In this document: in pieces, positions 36,166 to 43,251 of the stretch
How the letters are laid out: every line of letters starts with the position of its first letter
How positions within the stretch are numbered: position 1 is the first letter of the stretch
Source: Candidatus Electrothrix communis
Lineage (GTDB): Bacteria; Desulfobacterota; Desulfobulbia; Desulfobulbales; Desulfobulbaceae
Assembly: GCA_030644725.1 (NCBI GenBank)
Contig: CP130629.1
Coordinates: 799,572-863,571 of the forward strand
Length of the DNA: 64,000 bases
Direction: 5' to 3'
Notes under the pieces: model-generated
Told to the model about the DNA's origin: nothing
The model's database searches: none
Seen by the model: only the letters and a program-made list of their open reading frames with translations
Translations under genes and position numbers: made by a program

Positions 36166-37318
36166 GAGGATATGATTCCTTTGTTGAAGCCAGAGCTGCG
36201 GCAGAAAGTTTAGATTTTTCTTTAATTCCTTTCTGTTGAGGGCCGTCACCTGTCAGATTGAATTCAAGTGATTCTGCCTTGCCTTCTTTCGGATGCTCAT
36301 CAGTGCAGAAAAAATTTTCGGTTATACTAAGATATTCATCTTTTGCTGCTTGGCTGGGCGGGTCATCATCTTCATTTTTAATCGGCTTGCTCTGCGCAAT
36401 AAGACTTGCCCCTGATTTTTTTTGGCTTAATGCTTTTTTTGCCTTCTCGCAGACCTGTGGATCATCGCAGTCTGATTGACTGTCATAGGATAAACAGTGC
36501 CAAGAACAATGGTGGGGTATAGATAGTAGATCATAATCCAACCGATCTGTATTCTTATATTTATCCCAAAAAGTTTCCCAAACGAAACATTCTGCATCGC
36601 CGCACATCAGAATCAGGTTGGAATAACTTCCCTCCTTGATATTCAGCTGCATCACTATGCTCTGCCTATTTTTCTTCTCAAAATCTTCATCAGGCTCATC
36701 CTGTTGCTGCTCAAGCGGCCCTAAAAGAAAAATTTCTAGTTTTGAGCTAATATCCCGTTCATTCACCTTTGAAAAGGAAGTATCGATTTCTCGAACTATT
36801 TCTTCTAAGCCATCTGTTTTTCCTTCTACATCCTTGCCGATGATAATAGCACGATCTCCTTCATCCTGAATCGTGTCATTCTTTTGAAAAAGCTTAACCC
36901 GACGTTTCATTTCCTTGTTGAATGCTTTTGCATCGTCGGTCAGGGGATAGTTTTCTGATGCCTGTTTCCAAAACCTCGGTGTGCTCCACAGCTCCCTGAT
37001 GATTATTTTTGCTTCTTCATCTCCCTTCGGTTCAGTGTAGTCATCAATCGATCCCAAATGAAAATGCTCTTGAAGGCCACGCAGGTGATCATCATGGTGG
37101 TGTGTCAGAATAAAAGCATCAACATAAGGCCGATTGTTTGAGTCTTTTGGTAATCGATCTCTGAGTTCTTGGCTGACATCGCAGATATCTTCCTCTGATG
37201 CAGAGGTATCCCTGATATTGATATCCTTTAGAATAGTAGTTTTATCGTTGTCGTTCAGCCGAAGGAGTTTCATACCGCCATTGGCAATAGGAAAATAGGT
37301 GATCATTGAAAAGTTCAT
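36158..37318 (-). CDS. Metallo-beta-lactamase-fold hydrolase
   Basis: 386 residues. FILTHHHDDHLRGL near residue 71 is the HxHxDH metal motif; further ligands may be CGDAE (Asp) and IPHHCSWHC (His). The fold resembles the MBL proteins of ComEC or RNase Z type, with a charged, variable insert (about 130-210). The last 35 residues are a flexible, Lys/Ser-rich tail ending SYPHG, with glycine as the final residue. It overlaps both neighbours (4 bp with the membrane-protein gene, 8 bp with the E2-E1-JAB gene). Probably the nuclease, phosphodiesterase or hydrolase arm of the system. Confidence 0.8.
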   Translation of the reverse strand: MNFSMITYFPIANGGMKLLRLNDNDKTTILKDINIRDTSASEEDICDVSQELRDRLPKDSNNRPYVDAFILTHHHDDHLRGLQEHFHLGSIDDYTEPKGDEEAKIIIRELWSTPRFWKQASENYPLTDDAKAFNKEMKRRVKLFQKNDTIQDEGDRAIIIGKDVEGKTDGLEEIVREIDTSFSKVNERDISSKLEIFLLGPLEQQQDEPDEDFEKKNRQSIVMQLNIKEGSYSNLILMCGDAECFVWETFWDKYKNTDRLDYDLLSIPHHCSWHCLSYDSQSDCDDPQVCEKAKKALSQKKSGASLIAQSKPIKNEDDDPPSQAAKDEYLSITENFFCTDEHPKEGKAESLEFNLTGDGPQQKGIKEKSKLSAAALASTKESYPHG

Positions 37319-38034
37319 GTATTTTCTCCAGTTGCGTTCATATATTCAGTGAATAGAGTATCTGCATATTGGTGTGCATATTTTGTAAGCACTCTTTCCC
37401 TTAATAACAAGAGCATAACAAAGACTATTGAACATATAATGAAAGCTGAGGACACCCGCCAGTTTGTTCCTATTCCATACCAATAGGAACAACCAACACT
37501 TCCGGCCAATCCCCAAAATGTTCCGCCAAGAAGATTTCTTATGAAACCATATCGAATATTGTACTGGTATGTCATAACCCCTCTACCTACATACCTTCTG
37601 ATAAAAACTACAGCTTCACGACAACGCTTCTTGGCTTCATCAAATTTTATTTGCTCTTTATTTTCGTTCATCAATTCAAAGTTAAAATCTCTCAATACTT
37701 TTTCACGTATTGCATTCTTCATGCTTGTCGATAGAAATGAATCCCGAAATAAGAGCATAGTTGTCGTCGGGAAATCTATTCCACCTTTTCCGAAAATACT
37801 TTCTTCAATCAAGTGCTTGGCGATTCCGCATTGCAACTGAATTAATGCAAGCGTAATAATCATAGAGATACTTACATTTGCTACTACCATCCACCCGAGA
37901 TCTGCTGCGATAGTTGTCCAGAAAGATTCACCGAGAAATTGAATGCAAAAGTGAACGGGAAACATAGCGGTAATAAAGCAAGGAATGTAACGAGCTTTTA
38001 TTTCATATTCATCCCAAGATGTAACTTTTTCCAT
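37315..38034 (-). CDS. Four-TM membrane protein, first gene of the E2-E1-JAB operon
   Basis: 239 residues in no family I recognise. Two hydrophobic hairpins are visible: about 16-36 (IPCFITAMFPVHFCIQFLG) with 43-66 (ADLGWMVVANVSISMIITLA), and about 168-187 (GTFWGLAGSVGCSYWYGIG) with 192-212 (VSSAFIICSIVFVMLLLL). The roughly 95-residue middle part is charged and presumably cytoplasmic. There is no signal peptide. Being first in the operon and membrane-bound, it is a candidate effector or membrane anchor; this is inference. The coding DNA is AT-rich. Confidence 0.75.
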   Translation of the reverse strand: MEKVTSWDEYEIKARYIPCFITAMFPVHFCIQFLGESFWTTIAADLGWMVVANVSISMIITLALIQLQCGIAKHLIEESIFGKGGIDFPTTTMLLFRDSFLSTSMKNAIREKVLRDFNFELMNENKEQIKFDEAKKRCREAVVFIRRYVGRGVMTYQYNIRYGFIRNLLGGTFWGLAGSVGCSYWYGIGTNWRVSSAFIICSIVFVMLLLLRERVLTKYAHQYADTLFTEYMNATGENT

Positions 38035-38037
38035 TTT

Positions 38038-38092
38038 AAAATCACGAGATATAAAAAATTATGAATCCTGGAATATAAAATCATGATATATT
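38038..38092. promoter_or_regulatory. Paired AAAATCAYGA repeats upstream of the operon
   Basis: AAAATCACGAGATATA (38038-38053) recurs as AAAATCATGATATATT (38077-38092), 39 bp apart, in the AT-rich region directly ahead of the operon's first ATG. The second contains the palindrome ATCATGAT. Possibly operator sites. The remainder of 38093-38425 shows no gene; poly-T and poly-A runs are present. Confidence 0.3.
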
Positions 38093-38425
38093 CTTGCTTA
38101 GTTACACTGACAGCTAAACTTCTTCCCGGTACCAATCTCTTCTCTTAAATGGATGCCTAATATCAAAAAATGCTAGCTCCTTTCTCTCTTTGTACGCTTT
38201 GATTTTAAGAATCAAGAGCTAGGAGAAGAAAAAGGACGACTCCTTTTTTTCCTCACGCCTGTCGCGTTTAAGAATCAGAAGCAGTGCAAAAAAAAAATTA
38301 AAAGAAACCCAACTGGCTATAAAACTTCAGCAAGGGGAAAAATGCAATCGGAATTCCAAGGAAGAGAGGGGAAGGCAGCAGAGAGCTGCCTTCGGGCCGG
38401 GGCGGTTGCCGGGGGGAAAAAGAGA

Positions 38426-39640
38426 TTACGTCAGCAGAAACTCCTTAAACTGACCGCGCATACAATGGTTTGAAGCCATTGAAGACGAATAGGCACCTGC
38501 ATTGATCAGGGCCAGGTACTCCTGTCCCTCCATGTCGGGCATCCAGGACTCCTCATACCATACATCAATAGCCTCGTTGATATTACCGACCACCCGCATC
38601 GGCATGAACTGCCCGTTGCCCAGATCCAGAGGGACCGGTTGTAAGGGCAGCTGATAGTAGGCCGGCTCCGGTGCCAGGTTAAAGCCCGCATCAAGTCCGA
38701 GAAAGACAGTGTCTTTCTTTTTCTCGATCATGGTTTTTTCCAGCAGCAGGAGACCTGCATCCTTGAGCAGGTATTCTCCCGGTTCCACCTCCAAATGGAG
38801 GCCGGTACCGCTGAAATTCCTTTTCAATACCTCAGTCCACTGGTGCAGATCAAGGGGTTGGTCAAAGGCATCATGGGGGACACCGAGACCTCCGCCCATG
38901 TTTACCTTTTCCAACTGATCACATCGTTCTATGAACCACATACAACGCTGTATGACCGCTTCAAGCTGCTCAAGCTGGGGCGTGAGATAGCCGCAGCCGG
39001 TGTGGAAATGAATCTTGCTGACAGTCAGCCCGCATTCCGCAGCCGTTGCCAGTGCCTCATCAAACTGCTCCTCATAGATCCCAAACTTGGTGACCTTGTT
39101 GCCCGCATATTGCAGGGCAGTGTTTGCCTCGCGGCTTACCCCGGCAGCCGGATTGATCCGTATGCCGATTTTTGCGCCGGGTTTGTACTTTGCCCAGGTC
39201 CGGATCGCGTGCAGGGAATCGCAATCCATAAATAACCCGTCATAGCGGGCGAGCTGTTCATAATCAGCGCGGGACAGGTTGCCCGCAGTAAATGAAATCT
39301 CAGAGGGCCTGAATCCGCAGCTGACTGCCAACTCGACCTCGCTCGGGGAACAGGCGTCAATGCCGCAGAGACCTGTTTCCTCAAGTCGGGTCAGCAGCGG
39401 GACAAAGCGATTGGCTTTCATGGCATACAAAACCGAAAAGCCGCCTTCCAGCTCTGCCTCATCCAGGGCCTGTTGAAGTCGGTTCAGGTTCTCTCGTACT
39501 CGGGAAAATGAGTAGACAAAGGACCGTGAACCGAACTGGGCAGCCAAATGCCTGACCGCCCGATCCGCGAAAAAAAGTTGTCCGTCCCGGTAGCAGAGAT
39601 CCTCTCTCTGCCACCAGGTAGCGTACTGCTTGCTGTCCAT
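38426..39640 (-). CDS. Type III PLP-dependent decarboxylase (DAP/ornithine decarboxylase family)
   Basis: 404 residues from ATG 39640, which shares one base with the stop of the SET gene (TGATG); upstream codons in the same frame belong to that gene. VLYAMKANRFVPLL contains the Schiff-base lysine. HFHTGCGYL, VNMGGGLGVPHD and EVEPGEYLLKDAG are the conserved barrel motifs, and LINAGAYSSSMASNHCMRG ends the family pattern. It resembles diaminopimelate decarboxylase-like enzymes, but pairing with a SET gene suggests a specialised pathway rather than lysine synthesis. The substrate is not known. Confidence 0.88.
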   Translation of the reverse strand: MDSKQYATWWQREDLCYRDGQLFFADRAVRHLAAQFGSRSFVYSFSRVRENLNRLQQALDEAELEGGFSVLYAMKANRFVPLLTRLEETGLCGIDACSPSEVELAVSCGFRPSEISFTAGNLSRADYEQLARYDGLFMDCDSLHAIRTWAKYKPGAKIGIRINPAAGVSREANTALQYAGNKVTKFGIYEEQFDEALATAAECGLTVSKIHFHTGCGYLTPQLEQLEAVIQRCMWFIERCDQLEKVNMGGGLGVPHDAFDQPLDLHQWTEVLKRNFSGTGLHLEVEPGEYLLKDAGLLLLEKTMIEKKKDTVFLGLDAGFNLAPEPAYYQLPLQPVPLDLGNGQFMPMRVVGNINEAIDVWYEESWMPDMEGQEYLALINAGAYSSSMASNHCMRGQFKEFLLT

Positions 39641-40182
39641 CAGCTCTCGCCTGCGAGATGAACTGCCGCCATAAGCGCGGCAGGGTTTTCTTGGGAGACG
39701 GCGTGGGCAACGCTGTCTCCCTCTTTGCGGCCTGTGATCCATAAACGGCAGCTTGAGCTGCCGCAGGAGCAGGGAAACTGTTTAAAGAGAACATCCTCTG
39801 TTTCAGCGTAATCCATATAGAGAAAGCTGCCTGGCTCGATATCGCAAAGGGCGGTTACTGTCCGACTCTCCATATCAAGTGAAATATTCGGTGAACAGGA
39901 ATGAAGAAAGTATCCTGAAAAATAAGGGTCATACAGATGGCGATCCGGTGCGATCTGAAGAGTATGCTGGAGTATCTCCGATACTTCTTCTCCTGCTACC
40001 ATCGCCATCAAATCACCCTGAGCAAAATATCTCTTGGTGATTATACCTGAACCTGAAAGCGCATCTTTATAGATGCGTTCAAAGTCGACAGCTTGCGGAT
40101 ACAGGGGATTGATCCCAAATTCTTTTGGATAAATCATGGCATACAGTCTCCTCAAAAAGAGTTTTGCAAAGCCTGCTCGCAA
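39640..40182 (-). CDS. SET-domain protein (putative lysine methyltransferase)
   Basis: 180 residues. SGYFLHSCSPNISLD corresponds to the SET motif NHSCxPN (the first Asn is replaced by Leu), followed by SFLYMDYAETED (the DY motif) and a post-SET cysteine cluster PCSCGSSSCRLWITG. Such a zinc post-SET is more typical of eukaryotic-type enzymes. The true start may be ATG 40137 (MIYPKEFGINPL). It is translationally coupled to the PLP decarboxylase, so a joint role, such as methylating a protein or a decarboxylation product, is possible. Confidence 0.85.
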   Translation of the reverse strand: MRAGFAKLFLRRLYAMIYPKEFGINPLYPQAVDFERIYKDALSGSGIITKRYFAQGDLMAMVAGEEVSEILQHTLQIAPDRHLYDPYFSGYFLHSCSPNISLDMESRTVTALCDIEPGSFLYMDYAETEDVLFKQFPCSCGSSSCRLWITGRKEGDSVAHAVSQENPAALMAAVHLAGES

Positions 40183-40665
40183 ATCACCCGATGTGAAATC
40201 GAAAGCAGTAAAGTACGGTCACGCGCATATTTTTTTTTCTGGAACGCATTTCTGCCGTATCTCTTTGTTTTTAAGTTCTTTTTTGCTTTTCCTTCGTTCC
40301 GGAAAAAAAGGGCGCGGGTTAATACTGCTTTTTTGAAAACTTGACAATAAAAAAACGTCCGTTGAATAAAAAAAATGCATATCAAGTGTTCCAAGGGAGC
40401 CATGCTGCTGAAAGCAACATTTCAGTTAAACATCACCTGTACACTGCTGCAAAGAGATCAGGGGTGAACAGTAAAAAATATAAGAATTTATCAGGTTGCC
40501 ACAAAGTGTTACATGTTGACCTGTAATTTGTGACGATTGTACGGTCGATAACATGTCGAATTTTCATGAATAACTATCTATTGAGAATGGTAAGAATTCT
40601 CCTGCCGAAAAAGGTGAAGTTATATCTTGTCGTGCTTATCTATCACCCTCGTTTAATTAAAAAAG
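40183..40665. other. Intergenic stretch without a recognisable gene
   Basis: About 480 bp of AT-rich DNA with long T and A runs (near 40231 and 40366). Open frames here are short and unlike any protein family. It probably holds the promoter of the minus-strand SET operon; no clear boxes were found. Confidence 0.4.
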
Positions 40666-40694
40666 TTGACAGGCACTTCTAATTTTTGTACTTT
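40666..40694 (+). promoter_or_regulatory. Promoter of the first GEMM-regulated gene
   Basis: TTGACA (40666-40671), 17 bp, TACTTT (40689-40694). A near-consensus sigma-70-like promoter about 60 bp upstream of the riboswitch. Confidence 0.6.
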
Positions 40695-40755
40695 ATGTTT
40701 TAAGTGCCGCTACGCTTATACAGCGGGTGCATGACTTTCTGTGCGGAGCAGGATT

Positions 40756-40865
40756 GCAGGAGTACCAAATCTTGTGCCGGAAAGTTGATAAAGCCACAGC
40801 CGTCGTGAGACGGTGTCGGAAAGCCACGGGTCTCTGATGGGAGAGATAGCCGGGTTACCTGCTTT
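40756..40865 (+). ncRNA. Cyclic-dinucleotide riboswitch (GEMM-I-like), copy 1
   Basis: The core reads GATAAAGCC, a stem CCGTC-GTGA-GACGG closed by a GNRA loop, GGAAAGCCACGGGTCT, and AGATAGCCGGGTTACC, matching GEMM-I in order (…AAAcc-stem/GNRA-…GAAAGCCacGGG…GCCGGGTTRCC). An outer helix can form between GCAGG at 40756 and CCTGC near 40858. The downstream RBS CAGGAGG and ATG lie 20-30 bp on, so control may be translational. c-di-GMP is the usual ligand; the base before TAAAG is A, which might indicate the 3',3'-cGAMP-sensing Ib subclass. Confidence 0.85.
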
Positions 40866-40892
40866 TAGTTTCCAATACCAGGAGGTGGTGTA

Positions 40893-41435
40893 ATGAAAGC
40901 AAGACAGTTTTTACTTTGCGGACACATGACAGGATTGGCGGTATTTTTATTTATCGTTATTCCTCTTGCCGCGCAAGCCGGGGTGCAAACAGCAGTTGTT
41001 GTGGACGGTCAATATGATGAGTGGGATATGGACAAGGATGGTTCTACCCCCATGGGTTCTGATCGGTCATACACTGGGGAAGCATTGCCGAGCGTTTACC
41101 TGCGTTATGACAGCATAACCAACACGATTTTTGTTCTTGTCTTGCAGAAAGACAGCATGCGTAATGGGCAGAGCAAACCGGTGGTGAATATTTATTCACT
41201 TGGCCAGAATCTTCCTGTTGACCTTAGTGGTGCTGGAAAGATTTCTAATTTTTCCTGGGTTATGGATGGTGGTAACCGCGTGGGCTGGGAAGGCTCATTC
41301 CAACATAGTCCTGGAACCTATGATTGTGAGACAGCGTTGGATGCGGTTAAGAGAACCAAAAAAGTCTCGGGAAGAAAAACAGCATCAGAGGTGAAGGTTC
41401 TTGATACAGGGGGACTTCTTTTTAAGTGCGACTGA
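40893..41435 (+). CDS. Secreted protein under GEMM-I riboswitch control
   Basis: 180 residues; strong ribosome site AGGAGGTGG before ATG 40893. An N-terminal signal peptide ends near PLAAQAGVQTAVV. The mature part has DGQYDEWDMDKDGSTPMGSD, an Asp-rich stretch that may bind calcium, and beta-rich segments similar to the carbohydrate-binding-like 'DGxxxEW' domains seen in surface proteins. Function unknown; the riboswitch suggests a role in surface lifestyle, attachment or extracellular matrix. A strong terminator follows. Confidence 0.75.
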   Translation: MKARQFLLCGHMTGLAVFLFIVIPLAAQAGVQTAVVVDGQYDEWDMDKDGSTPMGSDRSYTGEALPSVYLRYDSITNTIFVLVLQKDSMRNGQSKPVVNIYSLGQNLPVDLSGAGKISNFSWVMDGGNRVGWEGSFQHSPGTYDCETALDAVKRTKKVSGRKTASEVKVLDTGGLLFKCD

Positions 41436-41521
41436 TATCGATACTGAAGAATAGGTTATGAATATTAAGTCCTTAGGGGGGCGCCTATCTAGGAGACCCT
41501 TCCTTTGAAACAGAAGATGAC

Positions 41522-41560
41522 AGAAGCCGGAACGTAGAATGTTCCGGCTTCTTCTCAGTA
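41522..41560 (+). terminator. Rho-independent terminator
   Basis: AGAAGCCGGAAC and GTTCCGGCTTCT form a 12-bp stem around GTAGAAT, followed by a T-rich stretch ending in TATTTTT. It terminates the gene ending at 41435. Confidence 0.85.
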
Positions 41561-41740
41561 TTTTTCCATCAGCTTGTTGAGATATACTATCATATACTGT
41601 CCGCTGGCATAGCCTGCGTTTCTTCGAAAAGGCTAATAAATTAATTTTAAAAGAGTAACAATATAATAATTCGTTGAAATTATTACCTCGTGTAGCCCCC
41701 CCCCTTTTTTTTTAAAAAAAATTCCTCAAGCAAAATAAAG

Positions 41741-41769
41741 TTGACTGAAATTTTTATTAAGTTTATTGT
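41741..41769 (+). promoter_or_regulatory. Promoter ahead of second GEMM element
   Basis: TTGACT (41741-41746), 17 bp, TATTGT (41764-41769). It has the same spacing and relative position to the riboswitch as the first copy. Confidence 0.5.
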
Positions 41770-41804
41770 TGTAGTTATTCAGATGTGATCTGACTTTCCG
41801 GGAG

Positions 41805-41914
41805 GAACAGGACAATGCGCTTATGTTCTGGAAAGTTGATAAAGCCACAGCCGTCGTGAGGCGGTGTCGGAAAGCTACGGGTCTCCGCAGAGGAGACAGC
41901 CGGGTTGCCTGCTT
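41805..41914 (+). ncRNA. GEMM-I-like riboswitch, copy 2
   Basis: Same architecture as copy 1: GATAAAGCC, CCGTCGTGAGGCGG stem-loop, AAAGCTACGGGTCT, AGACAGCCGGGTTGCC. The normally invariant AAAGCC is AAAGCT here. No gene begins directly downstream: the purine-rich GGGGGG at 41930 is followed only by a frame of about ten codons. It could act on the gene at 42221, some 300 bp away, or be a decaying copy. Confidence 0.78.
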
Positions 41915-42220
41915 TTGTTTTTCCTGGGGGGCATACAATAAATGCTGTATTCCACAGAACTTCGGACGGAATAATTTTTCTCTTCGTCGTCCTCCCCTTG
42001 TTTTTCGACAATACCTCAAAACGATAACTCTTTTTTTACCGAGTTGTAGACTGTGAATCTGTATTAGCTGAAAATGCGTTTTCCGGTCTGATCTGGGAAA
42101 GCACCGTCGTGTCTCTGCGATCCACGGTGTTCATATTATTTTATGCTTATCAATTCATGCTGTTTTTAGGGGTACGTAACATCTGTTACGTAAAATAAAT
42201 AACACCAGGGAGGTCAAACG

Positions 42221-43138
42221 ATGAAAAATCTATTGAGAACGTTACTGGCAGTAAGTGTGTTCCTGCTCTATAGCCAAACGGTTTTTTGCGCAGAGGGAGA
42301 TCTAAACACAACTGAACCGACAGACGAAACTCCTGTGACGGATGCCACTGAAACCCAGGATGGGAGTAAGTTTAATGATCGTGAACAGCTTATCCAGACG
42401 ATCCTAGGGGATCTGGATGGTGAGGATGGAGAACCCACAGATGATGTTGACACCGATATCCCGTCCCCTGATGAGCCGGAAGTGCCGGAAATTCCGGGTG
42501 AGGACAACGGCGAACCCACGCAAGAACGAGTAACTGCCTTTGTGGAGAAGTTGACGGACGAACAGGCGTTCGCCCTCAACCGTTCACTGAATAATGCGGT
42601 CAACAACGGTTTGCCTGTGGAATACGATATGGTTCTGCTGGAAAAGGTTGTTGAAGAGAATTATAACAGCAAGCAGATTAATGCGCTGACCAAGGCATTG
42701 GAAGAAGATGCCAAGTTTCAGGCATTGTACGAAAAAACTGGCAATGAGAAGTTCTTGGAAAAGGCCGAGAAGCAGAAAGATAAATTCTTGTCAAAAATAG
42801 ATCGTTTTCAGGACGATGACGGGATGGATGATTTGCTCAGCGAAGAGTTGCAGGATTTAGCTAAAGACTCAGCTAAAGATTCTGCTAAGCTGGCTGCCAA
42901 AGATGCTGCTAAAGATGCGGTCAAGGAAAGCGTTAAAGAAGTAGCCAAAACAACAAAAAAGGAAGCAGTCAAAACACGCCAGGCAGAAAAGAAAGCTGCT
43001 AAAGATGCGGCCAAAGTGAAAAAGGAAAAATCGGCTAAGCCTGAAAAAACGAAGAAGGAAAAACCGACTAAGCCAGAAAAACCAGCTAAAACGGAGAAGC
43101 CAGAGAAGGAAAAACCGGAACAAGCTGGTAAGAAATAA
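42221..43138 (+). CDS. Secreted protein with acidic N-half and histone-like Lys/Ala/Pro tail
   Basis: 305 residues. Signal peptide (LLRTLLAVSVFLLYSQTVFC, cut before AEGD) and good RBS (CAGGGAGG). Residues about 25-105 are acidic (TDIPSPDEPEVPEIPGED). The middle is helical. From about 205 the protein is low-complexity, first AKDSAKDSAKLAAKDAAKD units and then KPEKTKKEKPTKPEKPAKTE, like the tail of histone H1. Such a tail outside the cell could bind DNA, acidic polymers or peptidoglycan. A perfect hairpin TACGTAAC-ATCT-GTTACGTA precedes the gene. No homologue recognised. Confidence 0.7.
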   Translation: MKNLLRTLLAVSVFLLYSQTVFCAEGDLNTTEPTDETPVTDATETQDGSKFNDREQLIQTILGDLDGEDGEPTDDVDTDIPSPDEPEVPEIPGEDNGEPTQERVTAFVEKLTDEQAFALNRSLNNAVNNGLPVEYDMVLLEKVVEENYNSKQINALTKALEEDAKFQALYEKTGNEKFLEKAEKQKDKFLSKIDRFQDDDGMDDLLSEELQDLAKDSAKDSAKLAAKDAAKDAVKESVKEVAKTTKKEAVKTRQAEKKAAKDAAKVKKEKSAKPEKTKKEKPTKPEKPAKTEKPEKEKPEQAGKK

Positions 43139-43251
43139 GGACATCTGGAAGTGTCCTCTCTGATCTTTTGGGTAATGCATGTTTAACGAGAATTACCCCG
43201 GAATGAGGAGAGGATACATCTGGAATAACTCGTGCATCCAAACTAGGCAGG

